From the NCBI RefSeq assembly GCF_947172395.1, contig NC_069086.1, positions 9,332,501 to 9,396,500 on the forward strand: 64,000 bases of DNA, given 5' to 3'. Under the pieces are notes generated by a model. That model saw only the letters and a list, made by a program, of their open reading frames with translations. It did no database searches and was not told where the DNA came from. This DNA comes from Bicyclus anynana (lineage: Eukaryota > Arthropoda > Insecta > Lepidoptera > Nymphalidae). Shown here in pieces: positions 35,529-47,336 of the stretch (its first letter is position 1; the number at the start of each line of letters is the position of its first letter). The position numbers and the translations under genes were made by a program.

Positions 35529-38040
35529 ATCTATTGACCCGTTCATGCATGCTTCGCGCTTAGTTTAGGGGAAGCGAATTATTATTGGTTTACATAGTTT
35601 AAACATATTGCGAACAGTATGTGGTGTGCTTAAAAATATTTTTGAAATTCATATCATGAAATGAGTATTATAATAATGTATGTATGTGTCCACGTCACGA
35701 GTCGTAAACAGTTGATGTTGGCTGATCAGGCGAACTCATTGCAGCCTTATGTACTTTGACTCCATTTGTTAAATATTTATCGCATCAACTCATTTTGACT
35801 TACTAATGCATATAGAAATATCATATTGAGTTACATATTGACTGCACATGAAACTATGGGTGTGGCCAGTTTACTATTTTGGCCTAATAGCACTTATGCG
35901 TTACGAAGGTTTTTATGACTTTATTGCTAGCTTTATAATAATAACAGAAGCGTGTAGAGAGTGTAGATATTATAGAGGTATTAAACACTAGTCTAACAGG
36001 AAAATGTTGCCACGTCAATGTTCTGCTTTGTATTATATGTTATTTATTTTTATATTCCATAAAGGTTGTATATTTTTCATTTCTTTTTTTTTTATTATTG
36101 TGGTTAAATATGTGGCGTCACTCAGGCTATCAGGGAACGGTGTGAATTTTGGTGTGGTCAATGCGTATGATGTATAAAAACATGCTATTGTAATTTTATA
36201 CCAGTATTCCATTTACATCGGCTAATGAAAGCTAGTGCAGTTTATAACCACATTTAAGCATTTTAAATCGTTTGTACAAAATAGTAAAGTAAGTTTGTTG
36301 TCTTATTTTATTTCAAAATATTATGTAGCTATTAAATGTGTGAAGTATTTAATTCGTGTAATTAAAGTATCAGTCTTTAACCAAGTTTTACCGTAATATA
36401 ATCACAAGTAGGGAAGATATAAACAAAACAACATTTGTGTGGTTATTGTTCGACATAAATTGATGCACACTCATTCTGAAAAATGTGCATTTGTGTACAA
36501 AATCTTTGTTTCTGCATCGACTTATGTCGGAGATACTACAATAAAATATTGGTCGTTCAGACCTTTGTGCCTTAATTTAATTTTCGTTGCTCAATTTGTT
36601 TACACCTGATAGTCTGCATCGTCAAATAAAAATAAATCTCTCTTAATAATTTTAAACCAAATGATCTAATGTAAAAAACTATTGCTTGGCTAAATTTTTT
36701 TAATCATAAATGCAAAACAAAACTTAACGCTTTCATATAGTTAATTATGATCATTTTAGGATGAAGTTATTACTAAGCTTGGTGCCGTGACCGTTAATAA
36801 TATTGTTGTTAACTTTATTACCAAAGATGGATTTATAGAGTGAGGGTGATTGGCGACCCTTCTTCTTCATAGCTTAGTAATGGAAACGTTTTGTATCTTT
36901 TATAAAATGCAAACGATTAGGGTGTTTTGTTAACAAAAAGAAATTGTGATTGATCTTAGGCTTAGATAGGTGAGAAATATATGGTGTTGAGACACAAAAT
37001 TAACTGCCAAATACATTCAACAAAATCAATGCTGTGCGAGTTTCAGAATTGTTTAACTAATCATTGTAGCCATTTTACATGTACCTATTTTATTATTTTA
37101 ATACAAAAATCTTAATTTGGGATTGTATAATGATCAGGTTTACGACGTTTTAAAATGTAAATTTACGTTATAAACGTAGTTCCCACTATGCTTTGCACCA
37201 GTGGTCATGTTCAGTATCGAATCCAATCAATTGTAAGGTCAGTTTATAAAACAATGCATGCCTATTCGCCTGGAGTACCTATCAAATTATAACAGTTTGA
37301 TGTTATTATAAGAATCAGTTGATTTTTGTATAATGTTTCTATGGCAAATAATAATATGTAACGAATGACATTTGACCTTATAGAATGCTCTTAAAAGGCG
37401 TTCATGAAATATAATAAAATCAAGAATAAATTTTTGAAAATTAATTTCGGTTTTAATTTAATGAACCATTAAACCTGTTACTTATCTGTTTATTAAATAT
37501 GCGAAACTAACGCAAATAAAAACCAATCAGCATCTTAGGCCACGCACAGTGTAGGGTTCCGTAAATTAAATTAGCACTTTGATTTTTTTCTAATGCACAA
37601 ATGAATTCATGAATTGAAAAAAGGTGCTGTCTGACCCAATATTTTTAAAGACATCTAATAGTAGAAGATCCGAATTAGAAATGACCTACACCCATCTGTT
37701 TACTGGATGAAAAGTATTTTATATATCAAATTTTGATGACCATTATAGTTTGACCAGGTGATTTTGAAGCACTTACTTGCAATATATTTTTTCAACATAA
37801 GTACTTTTAATATAAAACAGACGGGCATGGCGAAATTAGAGTTGAGAGTTCCTTGTAGACTGCGGAACCTTAAAAAGTCCAATAGCATAGGTCCTTGACC
37901 TGTGGCCTTTGGTATAAAGTTGTCTTGATAAATACTAAAGTACTCTACTATCATTTCTCATCAGCTGTAGTTTTGGTACACTAGTAATTAAATTTATACG
38001 TTCATTACAACAAAATACGATTTTAAGATCTAAGTTTGCA

Positions 38041-41000
38041 ATGGATCGATACATCAGTGTGAAGGATTTGGAAGATGGTGCTTTAGAATTATTACCGAAG
38101 GCTGTTCGTGACTACTACAAGAGCGGCGCAACTGAGGAGTACACTTTAGCGGAAAATAGACGTGCATTTCAAAGGTGCGTTCTACTAACTGTGGTTTAAT
38201 TAGGTATATTTCTTTAATGCGGTATCGAATAAACCGTCTTTGTTTTAGATTGAGAATTAGACCAAAATGTATGATCGGTGTGTTAAATTACAATCTATCT
38301 ACAACAGTGCTAGGTGAAACTGTCACAATGCCGGTGGGTATATCGCCAACTGCTATGCAAAGAATGGCACATCCCGACGGGGAAGTTGCCAACGTTAAAG
38401 GTAGGTACAGCTTCAGTCTAATGTAAATAAAGATGGATAATCCCGATCATCCAGTATATCGACGGCAGAAAGCAAAATTGTAGTAATTCACAAACTATGA
38501 ATTTTATTTTTTATTTATAATCTGAAAAAAAAAACTGCTCCAAATGGTCACAGTCATGTAACTCTAAAACTGAAAACGTTTTTTTGCTTTGGTGAACACT
38601 TTCGTTTTTGTGGATGGCTACAATTTCGCTTTCTGCCGTCGATATTATAATGTACCTTATTGGTTACAATTACCTATGTCTTGTACAGCTGCAGAGGCCG
38701 CTGGCGTAATATACACTCTAAGCACAATGGCGTCCAGCTCTATTGAAGAAGTAGCAAAAGCCGCGCCGAATGCTATAAAATGGTTTCAACTTTATGTTTC
38801 CTGTGACAGGTCAGTTCTTGCAAGACTAGACTCAGTATCATTGAAATGCTATAGTAACAATTGGGTAGTAATTATTGAATAAAAAAATTAAAAATGCCTA
38901 CATAAAATTTTATTTTAGACAGATAACAAAGGAATTAGTATTGAGGGCTGAAAAGGCTGGATACAAAGCGCTCGCCCTTACCGTGGATACACCTACGTTA
39001 GGCATACGAAGAGCCGACATACGAAACAAGTTTACTCTACCGCCGCATTCGAGGTTTGACTTAACTTCATCATTATCAACTCCTATTCGGCTCACTGCAG
39101 AGCTCGAGTCTGCTTTCAGAATGAGAGGCCAATAGTCCACCACGCTAGCCCAATGCGGGCAGACTTCACACACGCAAAGAATTAAGATAATTCTCTGGTA
39201 TGCATTTTTCCTTCACCGTTTGCGACACGTGATATTTAATTTCATAAAATGCACAAGTGAACTGAAATGTTGCAGGTGCATGCCTCGGACCGGATTCGAA
39301 CCCACACCCTCCGAAATCGGAGGAAGAGGTCATATCCACTGGGCTTCCACCATCCACTTCAATTAGTTATTTGTTCTACAGAAAATTAATAAATAAGTAC
39401 TTACATTCCATTGTTTTACAGATTGGCTAATTTTGATAATCTTTTGACGGCAAAAATACATGATTCAGTTGATCATAGAGCTCTGTATAATCACACAAGT
39501 GATTTAATAGACAAAACATTAACTTGGGATGTAGTCAAGTGGTTAAAGAGGTGAGTAGGTAGTAGTAACTACATATTACTAAAATATAGAAAATAATTGT
39601 CATTTAAAAAGAAAACTTATAGATATTTTACCAGTTATCCTTAGGTTATCCATAACTTTACTGACTGTTAATGTCAGACAATAATTTAAACCCTTTGATT
39701 TATTAACGAAGTACCTACTTTTTCTTTTCAAAATCAATTTGTATTGAATTATTTAATTTGTACAGTATAACTAAACTGCCAATAGTGGCGAAAGGAATTC
39801 TACGTGGTGATGACGCGGTGAAAGCCGTAGAGGCTGGCTGCGCCGGCATCCTCGTCTCTAATCATGGCGCGAGACAACTGGACGGTGTACCAGCAACGGT
39901 GATTATAATTTTTTTTTTATAAAATATAGCTATATTTATTGACAACTTTTGCCTAATCATGGTATTTTTTCAGATTGAAGCCTTACCCGAAATTATAGAC
40001 GCTGTCAAAGAGTATGATATTGAGGTGTTTATGGATGGAGGTGTGACTACAGGAACAGATGTTTACAAGGCTTTAGCCTTAGGGGCGAAAATGGTATAAA
40101 GGTTTTACATAATAGCATTTTTAAAAGAAAATATATTAGCAATTCATGACGAATTTCAATCATTATGTTAACTTTCAGGTTTTCGTTGGCCGCCCAGCTT
40201 TGTGGGGTTTAGCAGTCGGCGCTCAAGAAGGTGTTCAACATATGCTGAGTATATTGCGTAACGAGTTGGAATGTACATTGCAAATTGCGGGTAAGTGGAT
40301 CTTTTTTCGGACAGTGGCGCATTTGACGGCCTCCGTGGCGCATGGTGTGCGCGGTGGATTTACAAAACGGAGGTCCTGGGTTCGATCCCCGGCTGGGCAG
40401 ATTGAGATTTTCTTCATTTGTCCAGGTCTGGCTGGTGGGAGGCTTCGGCCGTGGCTAGTTACCACCCTACCGGCAAAGACGTACCGCCTAGCGATTTAAC
40501 GTTCCAGAACGATGCCGTGTAGAAACCGAAAGGGGTGTGGATTTTCATCCTCCTCCTAACAAGTTAGCCCGCTTCCATCTTAGACTGCATCATCACTTAC
40601 CATCAGGTGAGATTGTAGTCAAGGGCTAACTTGTAAAGAATAAAAAAAAACAGTAACGTAATAAATATGTTCGACTGGCTGCACTGTTGCAAAAATTGGG
40701 CCTAATTATGTGGATACGAGGGGGCTGTAGGCTGTATGTACCTACTAAATTATAATCTAGGTTGAAAGGTTGAGATTGATATGCATTTTATCTACAGTCG
40801 GACTCAATCATATTATTACGTTGTCAGATAATTACGTTGAAAAAATTCGTTTCACTGTCGCTACGCGCAGGTCATACATGAAGTCAAGACGCGTATGCGC
40901 AATACAAATGACTGCATTATAGTATGCACGTTATCATCTGAGTCGTCCGGTCATAAAAGTCAAAAAAGATAGGAATGTGCAGCGCGCCTACCTGCGCACC

Positions 41001-43654
41001 CTAATTATCGATAAACGGCTACCTGCGCACGTGCTAATGATGAGTCAATAATGATTTGGACGATTCTGATTGGTCGGTTTCTAATGTAATTGCATTGCGT
41101 ATTTTTTTTGCTATAAATGTGTTTACTGCAATTAAATAAATACATTCATGTGTTACTCGTTGCGCACTATGGATACTTTATTTTCTAACGTTGATCTGAA
41201 GAAATTACATGGCGATATTAGCCCTCAAGCTCGAACACTGATTCACAACGTATTCCTGTTTCTCAATGAATTGAAAAGTGATCCGAATAAAGTGGCTTCT
41301 CTAAATTTCAACAAACCACGTGAAATGGCCGCATTTGTTTGTGGTGTGAGCAGAGCGACAGTGGACCGAATCAAGACGGAAGTATCACAATCAGGCAGTA
41401 CCTGTATACCAAGAACAAATTTTAAGAAACCACAAACCGTCACTAATATTGACGATTTTGATAAAAGTGTGTTGAAGCGAACTGTAGCTTCATTTTATGA
41501 GAATGGAGAGTATCCATCCGTGGCGAAAATTTTAGAAAAATTCCGTGAACAATTACCCGATTTTAAATGCGGCAACACTTCAATGAGAATACTACTGAAG
41601 GAGGTTGGGTTCCAGTATAAGAAAAATAGCGAAGGACGTAAATATTTAATGGAAAGAACTGATATTGTTTGTGCTAGAATGGACTTTTTAAGGAAATTAA
41701 GCCCTCAGTTATAATTGTCGATAACGCAAGCTATCATTCGATACAGTTGGAAAAGATACCCACAAGAAACACGAGGAAAGCTGAAATTCAAGAATGGTTG
41801 ACAAAGAAAAAGATTCCATATTCCAGCAACGAAATTATTGAAGAATTAATAAGAAAAGTAAAAGCCAGTAACCCGCAGAAGGTCTACGCTTTAGACCATC
41901 TGGCAAATGAACGAGGTCATGAAGTAATAAGGCTCCCTCCATATCACTGTCAATATAACCCAATAGAATTAATTTGGGCACAAGTAAAGGGAGAAGTTGC
42001 GAAGAATAATAATACCTTCAAGATAGCAGATGTCGAAAATCACCTCCACCGAGCCATAGAAAATGTCACACGAGAAGACTGGGCCAAATGTGTTAGGCAT
42101 GCCGAAGAACTTCAAAACAAAGATTTACAAAAAGCTCTAATTAGAGATCACGCGCCGCTTATAATAAATTTGGCAGAAGACGAAGATTCTGATGATGAAG
42201 ACTCAGATGAAGATTAATTTTATTTAGTTAATAATTATATAATATGAAATATGTATTATATTAAATCAAATATTGTTAATTTTTTTAATTTTGTGAACAA
42301 GATACGATAATAAACTTTACTTATCGATAATATGTCTTTCATTGTTACACCCTTCACTAGACGGCTCCATAAGACCCATAAGTGCAAGCGAGATAGATAT
42401 AGAGAAATGATTTATGGCCCTAAGACTCAGTTGTTAACGCGCGTACTATAGTAAATGTAGGCAAATATGCCGTTTTTAGTGGACTCAAAGGTGATTGCAA
42501 ATATAAGAAAACTAATGTAGAACAAAGGTTATGATTCACAACACTTGTCAGGACAACTTAATTAACAAATCAAAAGGTTATGATTTACAACACTTGTCAG
42601 GACAACTTAATTAACAAATCAAACTGTAACCAAAATAAGACTCTAGAATGGCAGAGAATGACCTTGAGTGGAGTCACGTACTTGTGAACGATGTGAGTAG
42701 GGTTAAAGGTACCTTTGACTGATATCAAACACTCCCCTTTTCCACTCAAGTCACTCTCCCCGCCTATCCCAAGTAACCCATAAAGAATTACACAACAAGA
42801 GATGTGGACGGCTCGAACGCCACGGTCACACTGAAGCCAACACGAGATCGGGCGACGTCATATCCGTCACAGACTACTATTTCCAACACTAAACGGCGAT
42901 AACACCGTTTTTAAAAAAAAAATAAGTAAGTATAACAATATGTTATACTTACTTATTTTTTTTCTTATATTGAAAATTCAGCACTTCCCTTACATTTTTA
43001 CCTGCGTTTTTGTAACTACTTACAAAGAGTAGACACAAGTTTTATTTTACAAACCTTGATAACTATAGCACATACAGATTAATCAGTATTAGGCAGATGG
43101 AACGCACGGAACATGACGGTGTCGTACCCGCGTCGGAAAGAGATAATGTACCACGCAATTTGTAGGACAATGTGGCCGTTAAATTGTATAACTACTAATT
43201 AAGCAACAGTAAAGTTCCTATACAATATAACAGCCACATTGTCCTACAATTTGCGTAGTACATTATCTCGTTCCGACGCTCTGAAATTTTCATTTCCTGG
43301 TAACTCCTACCTACCAGAATCAAGAATTTTCGTAAATAAAAAAGTTGATTGTCTCAACGAGATGAAGCTACTCGCGAAAAATTAGCTTGTTAATAATCGG
43401 GTGTAAGAAATGTTCTACGTATCCCTGACTATTATAATTATTACCTTAAGACAGTATTTGCACTTATTGCCCGGAAACTTTGTCAAACTAACATCCACGT
43501 GACATAATTCTCTAATGAAAATTACAGGTAACAGATGACGTCATTTTAAGTGCCATTTTTTATGTTGAAATGTTTTATTCCTGCAGGTACTCCAACGATT
43601 ACTGACATAACCAAAGATATGGTGCGCCATGAATCTGCCTTCTGTAGGCTATAA
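38041..43654 (+). CDS. Hao: 2-hydroxyacid (glycolate) oxidase, tandem copy 1
   Basis: FMN-dependent peroxisomal oxidase that converts 2-hydroxyacids such as glycolate to 2-oxoacids with H2O2 production (family knowledge). Nine exons: 38041-38174, 38249-38400, 38689-38809, 38919-39053, 39422-39550, 39766-39898, 39974-40093, 40179-40290 and 43587-43654. They give 367 residues; human HAO1 has 370. Active-site residues by family position are present: DYY near residue 26, QLY, TVDTP, the Lys of VAKGIL, and His and Arg in SNHGARQLDG. The C terminus CRL is a PTS1-like peroxisome signal. Intron 8 is swollen to 3.3 kb by a SINE, a transposon and another element. No lesion is seen in any exon. Confidence 0.95.
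39062..39356 (-). mobile_element. tRNA-derived SINE
   Basis: On the minus strand it begins with a tRNA-like head (ggtggaagcccagtgg A-box region; B box GGTTCGAATCC at about 39293-39303), followed by the body acggtgaaggaaaaa and gtgtgtgaagtctgcc. It lies antisense in oxidase copy 1 intron 4. Confidence 0.8.
40313..40646 (+). mobile_element. tRNA-derived SINE with Pol III boxes
   Basis: The head has an A-box-like tggcgcatggtgtgcgcggt and a B box GGTTCGATCCC (about 40379-40389). The body continues tctggctggtgggaggcttc to caagttagcccgcttccatc and ends in an A-rich stretch near 40650. It lies in intron 8 of oxidase copy 1, sense strand. A 3' fragment of the same family is at 16785-17000. Confidence 0.85.
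40795..42350 (+). mobile_element. Internally deleted DD81E/DD82E-type transposon
   Basis: The left end CAGTCGGACTCAAT follows TA (40793-40794) and resembles the ends of the MITE at 19264-19656. It contains the broken transposase at 41148-42217. I could not recognise the right end; 42350 is an estimate. It sits in intron 8 of oxidase copy 1. Confidence 0.65.
41148..42217 (+). pseudogene. Transposase lacking the first catalytic Asp
   Basis: The first part (41148-41711) matches the N-terminal half of the transposase at 21102-22769 (shared TNIDDFDKSV/TNIDNFDQGV and a similar C-terminal GF motif). The second part (from about 41715, ATG-less, to 42217) begins at IIVDNASYH, in another frame. About 100 codons, including the region with the first Asp, are missing at the junction around 41705-41715. 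The second Asp (VDNASYH) and Glu (QYNPIELIW) are 81 residues apart. The C terminus is acidic (DSDDEDSDED). It is non-functional as it stands. Confidence 0.8.
42478..42904 (+). mobile_element. Non-autonomous element, 427 bp, 8-bp target duplication
   Basis: Begins AGTGGACTCAAAGG and ends CGGCGATAACA, flanked by CCGTTTTT at 42470-42477 and 42905-42912. It carries an internal 51-bp tandem duplication (aaggttatgatt...aacaaatca) not present in the second copy at 43671. No obvious terminal inverted repeat and no coding frame. Confidence 0.8.
42914..42965. repeat. Palindrome aaataagtaagtataaca/tgttatacttacttattt
   Basis: An almost perfect inverted repeat with a minimal loop, immediately after the 42478-42904 element in oxidase copy 1 intron 8. 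Confidence 0.7.
43125..43440. repeat. Inverted repeat plus MITE-like tail
   Basis: gagataatgtaccacgcaat and its complement at about 43249-43268 enclose an inverted pair (acaatgtggc / gccacattgt). The right part (43280-43430) is related to the MITE at 35099-35295. Oxidase copy 1 intron 8. Confidence 0.6.
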
Positions 43655-43670
43655 TTTTGTAGATATTTTT

Positions 43671-44044
43671 AGTGGACTCAAAGGTGATTACTAATATAAG
43701 AAAACTAATGTTGAACAAAGGAATTCACAACACTTGTCAGGACAACTTAATTAACAAATCAAACTGTAACCCAAATAAGATCCTAGAATGTCAGAGAATG
43801 ACCTTGAGTGAAGTCACGTACTTGCGAACGATGTGTGTAGGGTTAAAGGCGCCTTTTACTGATATCAAACACTCCCCTTTTCCACTCAAGTCACTCTCCC
43901 CGCCTATTCCAAGTAACCCATAAATAATTACACAACAAGAGATGTGGACGGCTCGAACGCCACGAGCACACTGAAGCCAACACGAGATCGAGCGACGTCA
44001 TATCCGTCACAGACTACTATTTCCAACACTAAACGGCGATAACA
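43671..44044 (+). mobile_element. Second copy of the 8-bp-duplication element, 374 bp
   Basis: Same ends as 42478-42904. It is flanked by ATATTTTT (43663-43670) and ATATTTTA (44045-44052). It starts 16 bp after the stop codon of oxidase copy 1 and therefore lies in its 3' UTR. The spacer to copy 2 (44053-44627) has no other gene. Confidence 0.8.
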
Positions 44045-44627
44045 ATATTTTACTTTTGGGGTATAAATAGCAAAGCTACGCATGTTTTACAAATAAAAGA
44101 TAGTTTAAATTTGATTTTCATTTCTTATTTTGTATTCAGTTTTATGAAATAATAAAATCAATGAAAATTAATTTTCTTTTTAATTTATTTTTTATTTGTT
44201 TAATGGTTCACATTAAACAAATAAAAAATACATATTGCAAATTTTCACATACATTGAATGACCATAAACCTGTTATCTTAGTACACATATTACGAGTCAC
44301 GTTTTAAGTCCGCGATGGACTCCTAAACTACTTAACTAATTTTAATCTTTCACACCGTGTGCAGTTTCTTGCAACTTGAAAGATAGGGTAGTAATTGCAT
44401 ACACCTAAGTCAAAGTTTGACCGGGTCCTCTAGCGTGTTAATAACATATGCCAAACTAACGCAAAAAAATCCAAGTGCGTAGGATTTGACCTGTGGCCTT
44501 TGGTATAATGTTTTCTTGATAAACACTTAACTACTTCATTTCTTATCAGCTGTAGTTTAGGTAAATTAGTAATTAATACGTTCATGACAACGAAATACAT
44601 AAGACGATTTTAAAATCTAAGCTTGCA

Positions 44628-47271
44628 ATGGATCGATACATCAGTGTAAAGGATTTGGAGGATGGTGCTTTAGAATTATTACCGAAGGCTGTTCGAGACT
44701 ACTACAAGAGCGGCGCAACTGAGGAGTACACTTTAGCGGAAAATAGACGTGCATTTCAAAGGTACGTTCTACTAACTGTGGTTTAATTAGGTATATCTCT
44801 TTAATGCGGTATCGAATAAACCATCTTTGTTTCAGATTGAGAATTAGGCCAAAATGTATGATCGGTGTGTTAAATTACAATCTATCTACAACAGTGCTAG
44901 GTGAAACTGTCACAATGCCGGTGGGTATATCGCCAACTGCTATGCAAAGAATGGCACATCCCGACGGGGAAGTTGCCAACGTTAAAGGTAGGTACAGATT
45001 TAGTTAAAAGGAAATCAATATTGGTTACTCTAATATTGGTTATATGCCCAAACTATATAACCATTTCCTTTCTCTTGTACAGCTGCAGAGGCCGCTGGCG
45101 TCATATACACTCTGAGCACAATCGCTACCAGCTCTATTGAGGAAGTAGCAGAAGCCGCGCCGAACGCTATAAAATGGTTCCAACTTTATATTTCCTATGA
45201 CAGGTCAGCTCTTGCAAGAATAAATATCATTGAAATGTTATTATAGTAAACGTATTGAATTAATGTAACTATTAAGAAAATTTAAAATTAAATTTTAGAC
45301 AGATAACAAAGGAATTGGTATTGAGGGCTGAAAAGGCTGGATACAAAGCGCTCGCCCTTACCGTGGATACACCTCTGTTTGGCATACGAAGAGCCGATAT
45401 CCGAAATAAATTTTCTCTACCGACGCATTGGAGGTATGGCTATAAACTTAATTGGTTATTTTTACTAGAAGGCCCAAATAAATACAATTCCATTTTTTAC
45501 AGATTGGCTAATTTTGATGATCTTTCGTCGACCAAAATACATGATGCAGGTGAGGGTAGTGGTTTAAATAACTACACAGATGGTTTATTTGACAAAACAT
45601 TAACTTGGGATGAAATCAAGTGGTTAAAGAGGTGAGTACCTACATATCACTAAAATATTTGTGACTATAACGAAAAAAATAATTGTAATTATTGAGTCCA
45701 AATAAGGTTTTACCAGATATTATGTTTATTGGTGTTTTTTTCGTCTGACAATAATTTTAAAACTACCCTCTTTTCTTTTCCTTATGTATTTATTTATGAA
45801 TCATTCTATTGTATACAGTATAACTAAACTGCCAATAGTGGCGAAAGGAATTCTACGTGGTGATGACGCGGTAAAAGCCGTAGAGGCTGGCTGCGCTGGC
45901 ATTCTTGTCTCTAATCATGGAGCTAGACAACTGGACGGTGTACCAGCAACGGTGATTATAATGATTTTTTTTTAAATGAAATATATTTAATATTTATTAA
46001 ACACTTTTACAATTGGTTGTTGACAACATATTTTGCATAATCAAGTTATTATTTTTCGTCTTAGATCGAAGCCTTACCCGAAATTGTAGACGCTGTCAAA
46101 AATTACAATGTCGAAGTGTTTATGGACGGAGGTGTGACTACCGGGACAGATGTGTACAAGGCCTTGGCTTTGGGAGCGAAAATGGTATGGTTTTCCAAAG
46201 TTCCCTACATATTAAATAAAATATTTTGAGCGATACATGAGACTAAATCGTTATGTTAACTTTCAGGTTTTTGTTGGCCGTCCAGCTTTATGGGGTTTAG
46301 CAGTCGGCGCTCAAGAAGGTGTTCAACATATGCTGCGTATATTCCGTAACGAGTTGGAATGTACTTTGCAAATTGCGGGTAAGTGGACCTTTGTGGGATA
46401 CCAATACAATAAATGTCTTGGACCGGCTGTACTGATGCATAATTTACTAATAAAAAAAATAAATTTTAGATTAGACCTACTGACGGGACTTTGGCAGCTA
46501 TGCATTTATTATTGGCGCTCACTTCACTTTCAGGTCGCGGTTAACACGCACTCCATTTTTATTATTGGGGTAAAACTTTTTTACCACTTGGAGGGAATCT
46601 GTTAGTGTTACGAAAAATGTATCGAATCGAAATGACATACAAAGCGCCATGTAGTGTAGTAACACTGCTAAACTACGACACAACACAAGTAAACCTAGCG
46701 CCGAATCCCTTTAGTCTTTTAACGGCATAATTTTAAACTAACTAGTAGGAACCTGTGAAGTAAAGAAAGTCCGACACGTGAGATGGCGCTACTAACTGCC
46801 ACTATTTTTTAAGTTTCTCTTATGTTTTATTATATTTTTGAAAGAAGTTTTACTTCAGGCGTGATCTAAAGCACACTCGTTTTTTTTACTTTTCCTTATT
46901 AGTTTATTGCCTTAGTAGAGCTTTTTGTGATGGAGCTTGCAGGTAGAAAATAATATTCTTATATGTATATAAAAACGGGTAAAAACTCTTTTTGTTGCTG
47001 ATAGCTTTTTGCTATTGGTTGCTTGCTAGATAACCTCCGCAAATTGATAACGTCCTGGATCCTTGTTAAATTAACATCCACGTGACATCATTCTTAACTA
47101 AAAAGTACTCACAGCTGAAGAACTGTGTCGTTCTCAATGCCATTAAAACTCTGAACACCATTTAAGACGGTAATTTTGATGTTGAAATGTTTTATTCCTG
47201 CAGGTACTCCAACTGTTGCTGACATAACCAAAGATATGGTGCGCCATGAATCTGCTTACAGTAGGCTGTAA
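44628..47271 (+). CDS. Hao: 2-hydroxyacid (glycolate) oxidase, tandem copy 2
   Basis: Nine exons: 44628-44761, 44836-44987, 45083-45203, 45299-45433, 45503-45631, 45819-45951, 46065-46184, 46267-46378 and 47204-47271; 367 residues. Every exon has the same length and phase as in copy 1. Exon 1, intron 1 and exon 2 are nearly identical to copy 1, while intron 2 and exon 5 are clearly different, so the two share a patchy history. Active-site motifs (TVDTP, VAKGIL, SNHGARQLDG) are intact. The C terminus SRL is a canonical-type PTS1. Upstream sequence 44490-44627 resembles 37900-38040, suggesting shared regulation. Confidence 0.95.
46500..46930 (-). repeat. Intron 8 repeat shared with a faf intron
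   Basis: The complement of about 46840-46885 (gtgctttagatcac, gaagtaaaacttctttca) matches 32232-32275 in a faf intron, where the same block is followed by a cgccatct motif. It is a dispersed repeat of unknown class. Confidence 0.5.
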
Positions 47272-47336
47272 TTCGTAGATATGTTGTTGGGGATATATGT
47301 TTTATAAATAATAGATACATATCTATAACTTTATAT

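Larger units (their letters stand above)
34450..38040 (+). other. Presumed faf 3' UTR and intergenic spacer
   Basis: No gene seen. AT-rich sequence follows the faf stop; a possible polyadenylation signal AATAAA lies at 36539-36544, with others at about 36624 and 37430, so the transcript end is uncertain. The stretch holds a MITE (35099-35295), a hairpin (35450-35528) and an arm of the 30419 foldback family (about 37664-37735). The last ~140 bp resemble the sequence upstream of the second oxidase copy and are probably the copy 1 promoter. Confidence 0.5.

Noticed and set aside
39285..39356. tRNA gene on the minus strand
   Set aside because: Has A- and B-box-like sequences but no complete cloverleaf and continues into a SINE body.
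40335..40400. tRNA gene on the plus strand
   Set aside because: Same reason: a SINE head with Pol III boxes, followed by the SINE body shared with 16785-17000.
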